A DNA stretch of 27,031 nt from JAAZAI01 sp050942875 (lineage in GTDB: Bacteria; Verrucomicrobiota; Kiritimatiellia; RFP12; UBA3636). Under the pieces are notes generated by a model that was given only the letters and a program-made list of their open reading frames with translations, was not told the DNA's origin and searched no databases. Shown here in pieces: positions 1-7,690 of the stretch. Numbering within the stretch: position 1 is the stretch's first letter; each line of letters begins with the position of its first letter. A program made the translations under genes and the position numbers. The stretch covers positions 1 through 27,031 of the forward strand of contig JBMNOD010000045.1 of assembly GCA_050942875.1 (NCBI GenBank), given 5' to 3'.

Positions 1-142
1 TGGCCTTGCGTTGCTGGATGAGCTTCTTGACCATGCCCAGCGAAACGCGAAACCGATCGGCAACTTCCTGCCGGGTCATCGTCCCCTCGTCGTAGCAGTC
101 GAGAATCCGTTGTCGGAGATCAAGCGACAATGTCTTTTTCAT
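1..142 (-). CDS. IS630-type transposase, N-terminal part (runs off window)
   Basis: The minus-strand frame from ATG at 142 stays open to the window edge and gives 47 residues. It begins MKKTLSLDLRQRIL, followed by a helix-turn-helix with TRQEVADRF and VSLGMVKKLIQQR. The order SLDLR(Q/E)R, a Q-E-(I/V)-A recognition region and a VKKL(I/L)QQR end is the N-terminal DNA-binding domain known from IS630/Tc1-mariner-like transposases. The catalytic DDE part would lie to the left of the window. GGGG lies just upstream of the start and a TATACT hexamer (minus strand) a little further out. No terminal inverted repeat can be checked because the other end is missing. It is the only insertion-sequence-type gene in the window apart from the RAYT at the right end. 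Confidence 0.75.
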   Translation of the reverse strand, partial: MKKTLSLDLRQRILDCYDEGTMTRQEVADRFRVSLGMVKKLIQQRKA

Positions 143-594
143 GCCCCGAGTATAACACAAAGAACCCCGGATGACTACAGATTTTCTTAAACCGCTCTAA
201 AACAAAACGGATTTGCAGCGTTTGGCTTTCGCTTAATTTCACCTTAACGCCTCACGGCGTCACTACGAACTCCGTGCCCGAAGCAAAGGGGCACGGACAT
301 GCCTGTCCGTGTTCGTTCACGGGTTGGAAAACCCGTGCCCGCTCATGCGAAAGGCCAAACTCCAGTCACGGGTTGGAAAACCCGTGCTCCTTTCTCTCTC
401 GCCATGCCACTGGTAATCTTGAATTTGGAATTCCAGATTACGGAGAACGGTGTGCCCCAGCCGCCATCCTGCCACCCACCAGCGAACCGCCACGCCGGGA
501 CGGCGGGTTCCAGCGTTCCGGCGTCTTGTTCGCCTGTCGCGGGCTGTGTTGCTGGGGGCTGCGGTTGAAAGCAAAAGTCCGGCTCGGTGTCTTT
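143..594. other. Repeat-rich non-coding stretch
   Basis: No convincing gene. It holds one copy of the composite palindromic repeat (listed separately), an extra CACGGGTT/AACCCGTG palindrome at 367-386, an imperfect hairpin around 411-437 (TAATCT, GAATT, AATTC, AGATTA) and a G+C-rich segment near 485-500 with CGCCGGGACGGCG. That last motif recurs near 1960, 2105, 7733, 7861, 7989 and, reversed, near 9672. Open frames here are by-products of stop-poor repeats. Confidence 0.6.
242..340 (+). repeat. Composite palindromic repeat, copy 1
   Basis: Two small hairpins lie in tandem: CACGGACA with TGTCCGTG (loop TGCC) at about 292-311, and CACGGGTT with AACCCGTG (loop GGAA) at 319-338. They are preceded by the shared leader GTGCCCGAAGCAAAGGGG. 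Nearly the same block of roughly 95 bp recurs at about 9808-9905, and the two-hairpin core recurs at about 1880-1932, all in the same orientation. It is a dispersed, presumably mobile or amplified, intergenic repeat; no protein is encoded. Confidence 0.8.
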
Positions 595-687
595 TTAAAT
601 TTCTTCAAGGATTACTTCATTCCAAAGTTCATCCAACAATTGACGAGCACGGCCAGCATTAGGTGAAATTTCATTGTCGTTCATCAT
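595..687 (-). CDS. Small 30-aa ORF overlapping the end of the Dam-like gene
   Basis: ATG at 687 (or the adjacent ATG at 684) opens a frame reading MMNDNEISPNAGRARQ and ending in WNEVILEEI before TAA at 595-597. It overlaps the last 17 nt of the adenine methyltransferase in another frame, and GGGGA lies a few bases upstream, so translational coupling is plausible. Its base composition matches the AT-rich methyltransferase rather than the surrounding DNA. The predicted peptide is acidic and helical. It could be a genuine small partner protein or the N-terminal stub of a restriction or antitoxin-like gene cut off by the repeat DNA that begins right after the stop. No family is recognised. Confidence 0.4.
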   Translation of the reverse strand: MMNDNEISPNAGRARQLLDELWNEVILEEI

Positions 688-1546
688 GTTTCCCCGGATT
701 AAAATTCATCCATAAAGATTCCTGTCGTTTTCCTTTTGATGAATTGCAGGTTTTTACAGGGGCGTCAATTCGTGCCCAATCATTAAATAATCCATCATAA
801 AGTTTCGTTCTATAGCCAGACACAACCGCCCTCCCTTTTATTTTGTGAAGCAATTTAGCAAGTTCAATGTGTTCGGCATCTGTCATTTCATAGCGGTATG
901 CATTCGAATCATTACGGCTTTCATGAACATAAGGGGGGTCTAAATAAAATAAAGTCTCCTCTGTGTCGTATCTCTCAATTAATTCTAAAGCAGGGACATT
1001 TTCAATTTGAACCCTCTGAAGTCTTTGGACAATCTCAGGCAACCCATCAATAGCACCCAACCAACGAGATACGGCACCAGCCATGCCGGCGCGAGAAGTT
1101 AAAACGCAATGAGCCCATCGTCCTTCACTACTTGTTTGAGCTAATCCAGTACGTGTTTGTCTGGCTCTGACATAAAACCTTCTTGCCCTTTCCAATTTGG
1201 TCAACCCAGTTTCTGGACGGCATGCCTTTATTAGTTCCTCCCTTGAAAATGGTGTTAAACTAATTGCTTTTATTAGTTTTGGTCCTTGATTCCTTAACGT
1301 TTCAAAAAAATTGACCAATTCTGAGTCTATGTCATTATAGGTTTCCACTGGAGCAGGATTCCGATTTATTATAACTGCTGCTGAACCACCAAATACGTCA
1401 CAAAAATGCACGGCGTCTTCAGGTAAGTTGGGCAAAATGAAATCAAGATGTGAAAACTTCCCTCCATACCAACCAAAGGCAATCATTTTTCTTCGTCTCT
1501 GGCTTGCATTGTTTATGATCCTTCTGCCGTTAATCGCAACCTGCAT
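671..1546 (-). CDS. Orphan Dam-type (D12 class) DNA adenine N6-methyltransferase
   Basis: A 291-residue protein predicted to transfer a methyl group from S-adenosylmethionine to adenine N6 in a short DNA target. Visible motifs are FGWYGGK at residues 24-30, the SAM-binding motif DVFGGSA at 50-56, and the catalytic DPPY at 203-206 (preceded by YL). This order and length fit the D12/Dam family (usually 260-300 aa). The chosen start at 1546 has a good AAGGAAG ribosome site 6 bases upstream. The internal ATG at 1486 would give the more usual N-terminus beginning at MIAFGWYGGK, so the first 20 residues are an optional extension. No restriction endonuclease is visible beside it. The gene and its flanks (about 585-1830) are clearly AT-richer than the rest and sit between two direct copies of the composite repeat, which suggests horizontal acquisition, perhaps from a phage or a restriction-modification cassette. 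Confidence 0.9.
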   Translation of the reverse strand: MQVAINGRRIINNASQRRRKMIAFGWYGGKFSHLDFILPNLPEDAVHFCDVFGGSAAVIINRNPAPVETYNDIDSELVNFFETLRNQGPKLIKAISLTPFSREELIKACRPETGLTKLERARRFYVRARQTRTGLAQTSSEGRWAHCVLTSRAGMAGAVSRWLGAIDGLPEIVQRLQRVQIENVPALELIERYDTEETLFYLDPPYVHESRNDSNAYRYEMTDAEHIELAKLLHKIKGRAVVSGYRTKLYDGLFNDWARIDAPVKTCNSSKGKRQESLWMNFNPGKHDERQ

Positions 1547-1812
1547 TTTGCTTCCTTGGACTTAGCTTTGCATCATGCCTAAAAGAGCTATAAGACAATA
1601 CACCTGCAAATGGCAAGGTCTTACCCAGCCGAAGCAAAACCTTACTATTGTTATGCCTTGACATTCTCTTGAATTACAATGATCTATTCGTATCCAGTCA
1701 AGCCCTCTTGGCAGATGGCAGAAGTCACTCCGCTTAAGAAATCCTTTCTGAAATAAAATGATAAAACGCAAATAATTTACATCCAAATGACACATGAAGT
1801 CAACCGTAATCT
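1547..1812. other. AT-rich upstream region of the Dam-like gene
   Basis: An AT-rich stretch without a convincing gene. A 77-codon minus frame (1562-1795) has no ribosome site and no recognisable domain, so it is treated as leader or promoter DNA of the methyltransferase. It belongs compositionally to the same islet. Confidence 0.45.
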
Positions 1813-1869
1813 TCAGTTGAATTCAGGAATTCCGGTTATCTGCATTCGCCCGCGCCTTGGCGCGGTGCG

Positions 1870-1935
1870 CCTCGGCAACAGGGGCACGGACATTCCTGTC
1901 CGTGGTGGCGCCCACGGGTTGGAAAACCCGTGCCC
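1870..1935 (+). repeat. Composite palindromic repeat, copy 2 (core)
   Basis: The same two-hairpin core as at 292-338 and 9861-9901: GGGGCACGGACA followed by TGTCCGTG, then CACGGGTT, GGAA and AACCCGTG at 1913-1932. The leader differs (CGCCTTGGCGCGG here), so only the core is shared. It bounds the AT-rich methyltransferase islet on the right, in the same orientation as the copy on the left. Confidence 0.75.
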
Positions 1936-2178
1936 CCTTGCCCATTGCCTGCGGAGACCGCCGTCCCGGCGGGTGTTCGCCCTTCGGCGTTCAACACGTA
2001 CACATACCCGGAAAAGCGTAAACGAGGGGGGCGTGAACGGGTACGGGAACGTGTACGACCGGCACGACCCACGGTGCGCGAACCAAGGCCGATGCGCTGG
2101 AGGCCGCCGTCCCGGCGTGGCCGTTCGCCGGCCGTGGCAAGGTGGGGGCGCAACGCCGTACCATGTTTTTGCTTTCTT

Positions 2179-2200
2179 GTCACATATTCGAATATGTGAC
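2179..2200. repeat. Perfect 22-bp palindrome
   Basis: GTCACATATTC is followed directly by its exact reverse complement GAATATGTGAC, with no loop. It is AT-rich within G+C-rich DNA. It could be a binding site for a dimeric regulator or the relic of a mobile element end; nothing else identifies it. Confidence 0.6.
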
Positions 2201-2285
2201 TCTGGGGCACCGGAAGGCAAGTGCGGCGCAGTCAAGTGGCGCTGGTGCGATTTCCATTGCGCCAGGGGACAGACTTCTCGTTTTG

Positions 2286-2405
2286 TGGACAGGATGGACG
2301 TCGTGGACAGGGTGGACAGCCTGTGCCAGGCCTGATCGGTCTAATCAGTCTGATCGGGCGGATTGGACGGATCAGGCGGATCAGACCGATCAGACTGATC
2401 GAACA
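2286..2405. repeat. TGGACAGG units followed by a GATCAG/CTGATC array
   Basis: About four TGGACAGG or TGGACGTCG-type units (2286-2327) run into a string of GATCGG, AATCAG, TGATCGG, GGATCAGG and GATCAGAC units to about 2400. A shorter version of the GATCAG string recurs at about 24392-24426 beside the REP cluster. It has the look of a dispersed low-complexity element rather than coding DNA. Confidence 0.6.
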
Positions 2406-2420
2406 GTTTTACTCTCACAT

Positions 2421-2446
2421 CCTGCGGGCAGGCGCTTGCCCGCAGG
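2421..2446. repeat. Strong hairpin downstream of the glycosidase operon
   Basis: CCTGCGGGCA and TGCCCGCAGG form a perfect 10-bp stem around the loop GGCGCT. It lies 60 bases past the stop codon of the minus-strand operon (2506). No T-run follows on either strand, so it is not a classical intrinsic terminator; it may protect the mRNA 3' end or be another dispersed palindrome. Confidence 0.5.
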
Positions 2447-2505
2447 CGTCGAAATCAACGGGGTTCGGGGCGGGGCCCCAGCGGAAACTCCTCTCTCCGC
2501 TCTTC

Positions 2506-4731
2506 TCACTCAACCCTGGCCATCTCCCACAGCAGCGTGGCAGAGTCGGGGCCGGCGGCGGTGTCGAGGGTGAAGGCGAGGCGGCCGTCGGCGGTGGTGG
2601 CGCAGGGGATCGCGAAGCGGCGGCGGCCGCCTTGCGAGAGCGCCCACACGGTCCACTCGCCGGGCGCGACGCGGAGCGTCACGTGCGCGACGCCGCGGCG
2701 GACGAGGTGCGGCGGCTTGCCCCAGGCGCGGACGACGAGGTTGTCCGAATCCTCTTCGACGACCATGCCCGTGTTGCGCAGATCGGTGACGTTGCCCAGG
2801 AGGATGCGCGAGGAGTCGCCCAGCGAGGCGGCATCGTCGATCACGCTTGCCCAGACGGCCGCATGGCACTCCTCCAGCGCGACGCGCAACGCGCCCGCTT
2901 CGTGTTCGCCGCTTTCGGCGACAATGCCGCAGGTGCGCGGCGTGGCGACGCGGAAGACGCCCGTCTCGGGGTCGGACGAGATGTCGTCGCGCGGCGGCAC
3001 GTGTGCAACCGGCTGCCGTCCTTCGCGCAGGAAAAGGTCGGGGTAGGGGTCGACCCAGCGGAAGCCCGGGGGCGCTTCTTCGGCGACGATGCATCCGAGC
3101 CGGGCGCGCCAGGCGAATTCGTGCCACCGGGTGTTGAGGATCGGCGAGCGTCCGTCGAAGGTGTCGACGAGGCGCGAGGGCGGCAGCAGGGCGGCGTAGG
3201 CGTCCTGGCACGGGGCGAGGTCGCCCCGGAGGAAGAGGCATAGCGCGGCGCGTTCCGCCGCCTGGCGGAGCGGGTCGCCGCTCATGGAGAAAAGCCCCGC
3301 ATAGCCTGCCCCGGGGTTTTCGACGCCCCATTTCGTCGTGGCCCAGTCGAAGTGCCACGCGCCGCTCCAGTCCTGCGCGGCGGCCTGGGCGCCGAAGAGG
3401 ATCCCGCCCGCGCCGCGGTAGGCGTTCGGGCCGCAGAAGTTGAATTCGGTGATGGCAAAGGGCTTGCCGAAGACGCGCTTGAACATCGTGCCCATCGCCC
3501 CCGCGCCGGCGCCGTGGTTGCGGAAGCGCACGGGGTTCGTCTTGTTGACGCGGAGCGGAAGGCTCCAGGCGCCCCCGATCCACGTCGGATGGTGCATGTA
3601 CGTGTGCATTTCGACGTAGTCGAACGCGGGGCTCGCCATGGGGATCTGGTATTCCGACGGGTTCATCCACGCGCTCATGTTGGAGAGGGGCGCGCGAACG
3701 CCCAGTTCCTCGCGGAGGAAGCGCCGGGCGCGCTGGTCGAAATCCAACTCCACATCGACGAGAAATCGCGAGAACGCGGCGACATGGCGGGAGCGTCCCC
3801 AGTGGTTGCCGGGCGGAATCGTGTCGGGGATGTCGCCCCAGGTCTCGGGGGCAGCGGCCTTCTTCCCGGCCAGCCAGGCCTGCCAGCGTTCCGTCCAGTT
3901 GGGGAGCGAGACGAACGGCTCGGGCGAGGCGCCGTTGTCGAGGTTGCCTTCGTTGATGAACGCGAGGGCCATCAGCGCCGGTTCGTCGATCAGGCGGCGG
4001 CCGGTGAAGGCGTTCGTGTGGCCGAGCCAGGCCGAGGCGAACGCGCACCAGTTGGAAAAAGCGCCGTCGTGGATCGGGACGAGGTGCTTGAACTGCCCCT
4101 TCGTCATGGTGCCGTCGCGGTCGATGCCGACGGCGCGCCACGACACCGGTCGCGAGACGTAGACGTCGGTGATGATGTAGAGCCCGTGGCGCGAGCAGGC
4201 GTCGATCAGCGCGTCCATGCGCCGCAGGGGTTCGGGTCTGGGCGTCGTGATGTCGGGCGAGTTTTCGACGAGCCCGCCGTCGTGGTGGTGCAGGCGAACG
4301 GTGTTGAAGCCCATGCGGACGAGGTGCCGGGCGATGATGTCGGCTTTCTCGGGATCCGGGAAGTTGGCGGTCTGGCAGATGTTGACGCCCCAGAAGCGCA
4401 CGGGTTCCCCGGGCTTGTCCTCGAACTCGAAGTGGTCGCCACGCGCGACGACGCGACCGTGCACGCCGCACGGCGCGTTTTTTGCGGCGAAGGCGGAGAA
4501 GTCGAGCGCCGAGCCGGGCTCGATGTCCGGCTCGATCGCAAACGGCGTCCAGACGACGTCGTTTGTGGCGAGACATGCCGATTCCGCCGTTGCCGATTCG
4601 GCGGGCTTCGGGCTTTCCGGATCGTCCGCCGGCGATGCGTCGGCCGGGGGCGCTGTCTGCACCTTGCCACAGGACGAGCCCAGGAGGAGGACGGCGACGG
4701 CAAAAGAAAGGAAGGGGACGGTCGATTTCAT
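2506..4731 (-). CDS. Envelope clan GH-A (GH5-like) glycoside hydrolase
   Basis: A 741-residue protein with a hydrophobic N-terminal signal (residues 4-20) ending in LLGSSCGK. Cys21 is a possible lipidation site, although Gly at -3 is poor for a lipobox, so secretion is surer than lipidation. A Pro/Ala/Glu-rich linker (about 25-55) leads into a TIM-barrel glycosidase: VRFWGVNI at 111-118, FNTVRLHHHD at 142-151, the acid/base in FINEGN (Glu261) and the nucleophile in AITEFN (Glu429). These are the paired glutamates at strands 4 and 7 of clan GH-A. Residues from about 520 to the end form a beta-rich domain common in such enzymes. It is the last gene of an operon: the PHP gene ends 3 bases upstream, and with no clear ribosome site translation is probably coupled. 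The substrate cannot be told from the sequence. Confidence 0.85.
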   Translation of the reverse strand: MKSTVPFLSFAVAVLLLGSSCGKVQTAPPADASPADDPESPKPAESATAESACLATNDVVWTPFAIEPDIEPGSALDFSAFAAKNAPCGVHGRVVARGDHFEFEDKPGEPVRFWGVNICQTANFPDPEKADIIARHLVRMGFNTVRLHHHDGGLVENSPDITTPRPEPLRRMDALIDACSRHGLYIITDVYVSRPVSWRAVGIDRDGTMTKGQFKHLVPIHDGAFSNWCAFASAWLGHTNAFTGRRLIDEPALMALAFINEGNLDNGASPEPFVSLPNWTERWQAWLAGKKAAAPETWGDIPDTIPPGNHWGRSRHVAAFSRFLVDVELDFDQRARRFLREELGVRAPLSNMSAWMNPSEYQIPMASPAFDYVEMHTYMHHPTWIGGAWSLPLRVNKTNPVRFRNHGAGAGAMGTMFKRVFGKPFAITEFNFCGPNAYRGAGGILFGAQAAAQDWSGAWHFDWATTKWGVENPGAGYAGLFSMSGDPLRQAAERAALCLFLRGDLAPCQDAYAALLPPSRLVDTFDGRSPILNTRWHEFAWRARLGCIVAEEAPPGFRWVDPYPDLFLREGRQPVAHVPPRDDISSDPETGVFRVATPRTCGIVAESGEHEAGALRVALEECHAAVWASVIDDAASLGDSSRILLGNVTDLRNTGMVVEEDSDNLVVRAWGKPPHLVRRGVAHVTLRVAPGEWTVWALSQGGRRRFAIPCATTADGRLAFTLDTAAGPDSATLLWEMARVE

Positions 4732-4734
4732 TTG

Positions 4735-5535
4735 CTAGGGGAGTCGGTAGAGGTGTCGCGAGTCGAGCCCGAGGGCCTCGACGATGCCGGGGCCGAGGCG
4801 CGGCACGGCGTCGAGCTCGGGCGGATGGTGCGCGTCGCTGGCCAGATAGAAGCGGCAGCCTTCGTCCTTGGCCATGCGGAAGAGGCGGAAGCTCGATTCC
4901 GGGCGATGGCGGAAGGCGGGGGTGTCGAACGAACTGCAGTTCAGTTCGATCCCCGCGCCGTGATCCGCGAAGAAGCGCATCGCGGCGCGGAAGCGATCCT
5001 CGGGGACGGCGTCGAAGACGTCGGCCGGTTCGCCTTCCCGGTAGACGAGGCCGCAGTTGAGGTGCGCGATGCCGACCTTCTCCCACGGGAGCGAGACCGC
5101 CTGCAGCTCCTCCAGGCGCGTCACGAGAAGATCCGCGACTTGCTCCGGCGTGTTGCAGTCGAGCGGGCGCACGAACGGGCGCATGTGGAAGTGGTTGGGC
5201 GGAACGACGATGAACTCGAACGCGCCGTGGCGTTCCGGCGCGATGCCGATCTTGCCGCCCCCGCACCATTCCGTTTCGCAGCCGAAGGCGGCCCGGACGC
5301 CGGGCACGGTGGGCAGCGGCAGGATGCCTTTCATCAGCTCGAACGTCTGCCGGCGGTAGTCGCGCGAGGGGTCGGGGACCGTTTCGTCCCAGAAGTGGTC
5401 GGCAAAGCACAGCGTGGTGTAGCCGTTGGCCTTCGCGAACGCGAGGATCGCATCCGGGTTCTGCTTCGGATCGAGCGAACAGCCCGAGACGAACGTGTGG
5501 CAGTGCAGGTCGTGGTCGATGGGGAAGGGGTTCAA
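4735..5535 (-). CDS. PHP-domain metal-dependent phosphoesterase (histidinol-phosphatase-like)
   Basis: A 266-residue protein starting at a TTG codon (5535). No ATG is available near the conserved N-terminus, and AGGAG overlapping the stop codon of the upstream gene lies 10 bases before this TTG, so translation is probably coupled. The metal-binding signature is DLHCHT (His11, His13), then ADH (Asp46, His47), with SDAHH (Asp234, His236) at the end. These are the hallmark ligands of PHP phosphoesterases, which hydrolyse phosphomonoesters such as histidinol phosphate or sugar and nucleotide phosphates. The size suits a stand-alone HisK-like enzyme. No histidine genes surround it; its place between two secreted carbohydrate proteins suggests a sugar-phosphate or other catabolic role, which is inference. 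No signal peptide, so cytosolic. Confidence 0.8.
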   Translation of the reverse strand: MNPFPIDHDLHCHTFVSGCSLDPKQNPDAILAFAKANGYTTLCFADHFWDETVPDPSRDYRRQTFELMKGILPLPTVPGVRAAFGCETEWCGGGKIGIAPERHGAFEFIVVPPNHFHMRPFVRPLDCNTPEQVADLLVTRLEELQAVSLPWEKVGIAHLNCGLVYREGEPADVFDAVPEDRFRAAMRFFADHGAGIELNCSSFDTPAFRHRPESSFRLFRMAKDEGCRFYLASDAHHPPELDAVPRLGPGIVEALGLDSRHLYRLP

Positions 5536-5548
5536 GGCAGGCGCGCTC

Positions 5549-7432
5549 CTAGCGGACGATGAAGACCATGGGATCCGGCGGCGGCAGGATGGCGAACATG
5601 TGGGCGTCGTGGTTGGCCCAGTCGCCGCCGGTGATCCCGTAAAGGGAAATCCGGTTCCATCCCGAGTGGAGCATGTCAAACGGAATCCGGGCCGTCGAGA
5701 TCTTCCCGCCCTGAAGGACGAAGTAGCCTTGTTCCGTCTTGGCCGTTTGGATGTAACGAGCCGGGAGCGTCACGCCATTGACGGCGAGATCGAAGTTCTT
5801 CTGCGGGCTGCCCTTACCCGTGTTTTGTGCGCGCACGCTGTAAAGTCCCTGGCAGCGCCCCTCGAGGTCGTCCGGCAGATAGAAGTTGAAGTGCGTTGTC
5901 GTTGAGACGACGCCCCGGACGAGGACCTTGTAGGCGCCGCAGGCGGGGTTGAATTGGCGGGAGCCCAACCCCGAACCGGCGAAAAGGCCGATGCCTTGCC
6001 CCGCGACGTTCTTGCCATAGCACCACGAGCCGCCGAGCGTCACGGCGTCGAGGACGAGGGCGCTGCCGCCCGCGAGCGAGAGTTCCAGCGTGTTGGCGCC
6101 CGCCAGGATGGTGTTCTCGGGGATGTAGAGATTCCGCACGGCGCTGCCGCTCACGCCGATCGAGCCGACGGCGGTGTCGTTGATTTTGACGGCGATGCGT
6201 CCCGAGCCGGAGGTGGACGCCATTTTGAGGCGGAGGATTTCGGGGAAGCCGGCGAGGTTGTCGGGGCAGGCGAACGCAATCGCGCGCGTTGGCTTGGCGG
6301 ACGTCATTTCGGGATCGAGCGTTTCCCACGCGCCGTCGTTCGCGACGCTCGTCTCCGTCGCGGAGAACTCCGCCACGTCGTTTCCTTCGAGTCCGACGTG
6401 GACGAGGTTGGGGCGTCCGACGCCCCACGCTTCATAGATTTCATGTTCCGAAAGCGTGCGCTCCCAGAACGCAATCTGATGGAACGCGCCGCGGAAGCCT
6501 TGCGTCCATTTGTTTTCTCCATCCGCACTGAGGGCGATCCCGTTTGTGAACGTGCAACTGTATGAATGATTCTGTGAGGCAATCCATGTCGCGCTTCCGC
6601 CTTGGACCGTTGGTTGCGGTCCCGTCGAGGCGAAGGTTTCCGAAATCGAGGCGAGTTGCGCGGTTCCGTTGTCGTCCCAGCAGAGCATGGCCGTCAATTG
6701 GTTCCCGTTCACTGCGAGCGCGAAATCGACCCAGCTTCCGTCGGGAATCTGGATGCCGGTGTAGTTCTTCTGGATGTTGCCGAAAAAGAAGCGCGGGCAG
6801 GCGTAGGATCCCAGAGCGTTTGGCGTGTTCATGGAGAAGGTGAAGCCCGCGGCTCTGCCGGCGTCGCCCGAGTAGACGCTGCCCAACGCGATCACGCGAT
6901 TCGGATTTCCCGAGACGGGGTTGATCTCGTTGGATCGGAAGCGGGTCACAACCGTGTAGTTGGAACAGACTTGGTTCGTCGGCCAGTCGCCGAGCCAGGA
7001 CGTGGTCGAAAGCGCCCCTGTTTCATAGGCGATGACGGGGACATTGGTCGAGACCCCGTTGATTACGACGTCGACCATTCCGTTTGTCGTCACGGGCGAG
7101 TCGATGATCATGCAGGGCGTGGCGTCGAGCGTGTTGCCTGCGTAGGGGCAGATCACGCGTTCGTTGTCGTATCGCATGCGCCAGCCGTGCCACCAGAGAT
7201 AGGAGGCTCCGTGCATTGGGGAGGAATGGTCGGCGAGCTGAGGCAGCGATTTCATTAGGGAGGGGCTGCCGCGGCTGTCGGAAGTCCCCACGGCGTTGCC
7301 GGCGCTGCCTTTGTACCAGACCTTGACGTCGTCGAAGACGCCGGCGCGGAGGGTGGAGATCGAAGTCGCGAGCACGAGGATGGCGATCCGGCATGCGGTT
7401 TTTCGGAGCGAGTCGAGGAGGGGGCTTTTCAT
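5549..7432 (-). CDS. Secreted LamG-like multidomain carbohydrate-associated protein
   Basis: A 627-residue protein from the ATG at 7432, where AAAGGA lies 10 bases upstream. A Sec signal peptide is clear: MKSPLLDSLRK, a hydrophobic stretch IAILVLATSIS, then a likely cut after TLRA. Residues of roughly 130-345 look like a concanavalin/laminin-G jelly roll (VTRFRSNEI, DGSWVDFALAVNG, GFRGAFHQIAFWERTLSEHEIYEAW), a form seen in many PVC surface proteins. Two further beta-sandwich regions follow: about 390-465 (RIAVKINDTAVGSI, ANTLELSLAG) and about 475-615, the latter reminiscent of the carbohydrate-binding C-terminus of PL4-type lyases (HSGWNRISLYG). No catalytic residues are recognised, so binding or adhesion is more likely than catalysis. 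First gene of a three-gene operon. The tail MVFIVR resembles FMIIVR at the end of the surface protein at 17396. Confidence 0.7.
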   Translation of the reverse strand: MKSPLLDSLRKTACRIAILVLATSISTLRAGVFDDVKVWYKGSAGNAVGTSDSRGSPSLMKSLPQLADHSSPMHGASYLWWHGWRMRYDNERVICPYAGNTLDATPCMIIDSPVTTNGMVDVVINGVSTNVPVIAYETGALSTTSWLGDWPTNQVCSNYTVVTRFRSNEINPVSGNPNRVIALGSVYSGDAGRAAGFTFSMNTPNALGSYACPRFFFGNIQKNYTGIQIPDGSWVDFALAVNGNQLTAMLCWDDNGTAQLASISETFASTGPQPTVQGGSATWIASQNHSYSCTFTNGIALSADGENKWTQGFRGAFHQIAFWERTLSEHEIYEAWGVGRPNLVHVGLEGNDVAEFSATETSVANDGAWETLDPEMTSAKPTRAIAFACPDNLAGFPEILRLKMASTSGSGRIAVKINDTAVGSIGVSGSAVRNLYIPENTILAGANTLELSLAGGSALVLDAVTLGGSWCYGKNVAGQGIGLFAGSGLGSRQFNPACGAYKVLVRGVVSTTTHFNFYLPDDLEGRCQGLYSVRAQNTGKGSPQKNFDLAVNGVTLPARYIQTAKTEQGYFVLQGGKISTARIPFDMLHSGWNRISLYGITGGDWANHDAHMFAILPPPDPMVFIVR

Positions 7433-7690
7433 GTGGATGGAGTCCTTTCTTTCAACGAAGTCGGTTGGCGTAAAGGGGAAACCTGTTGCAGGCGACACGA
7501 GCGGGCGCGCCGCAGGCATCTTCCTTAGATTTTAGCAGAAAACGGTCAAGGAAAAAGCGACGTTCCACTACAATAAATCGGGACGATTCAACAAACGGAC
7601 GCCCCGGATTCCGGTTGTTCAAATTACGAATTGCGAATTACAGATTACTGTGGTGGGGAAGGCGGCGCGCCGCCACTCGCCCGCTCGCTT
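7433..7690. promoter_or_regulatory. Divergent upstream region of the LamG operon
   Basis: The gap between two divergent transcription units (minus at 7432, plus at 8277). The part nearest the LamG gene is AT-richer (7530-7650) with CTTGACC and CTAAAATC (minus strand) near 7530-7555 as loose promoter-like hexamers, though the spacing is not convincing. A short AATTACGAATTGCGAATTAC motif lies near 7625. Confidence 0.3.

Larger units (their letters stand above)
1936..2505. other. Repeat-rich intergenic region upstream of 2506
   Basis: No gene supported. It contains two CCGCCGTCCCGGCG-type motifs (near 1960 and 2105), a perfect 22-bp palindrome (2179-2200), a WTGWT-like nucleotide repeat and a GATCAG-rich array (2286-2405) and a strong hairpin (2421-2446). 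Overlapping open frames on both strands result from the stop-poor composition. Confidence 0.55.

Noticed and set aside
274..666. 130-codon plus-strand ORF near the left edge.
   Set aside because: It reads through the palindromic repeats and has no recognisable domain or ribosome site.
1562..1795. 77-codon minus-strand ORF upstream of the Dam-like gene.
   Set aside because: No ribosome site, no domain, and it occupies the expected promoter region; left as non-coding.
2510..5410. 966-codon minus-strand frame overlapping the glycosidase and PHP genes.
   Set aside because: It is an Arg/Pro/Ala-rich shifted frame of high-GC genes; the PHP and glycosidase frames carry clear motifs.
3352..5562. 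736-codon plus-strand frame antisense to the same genes.
   Set aside because: Antisense shadow of high-GC coding DNA with no recognisable domain.
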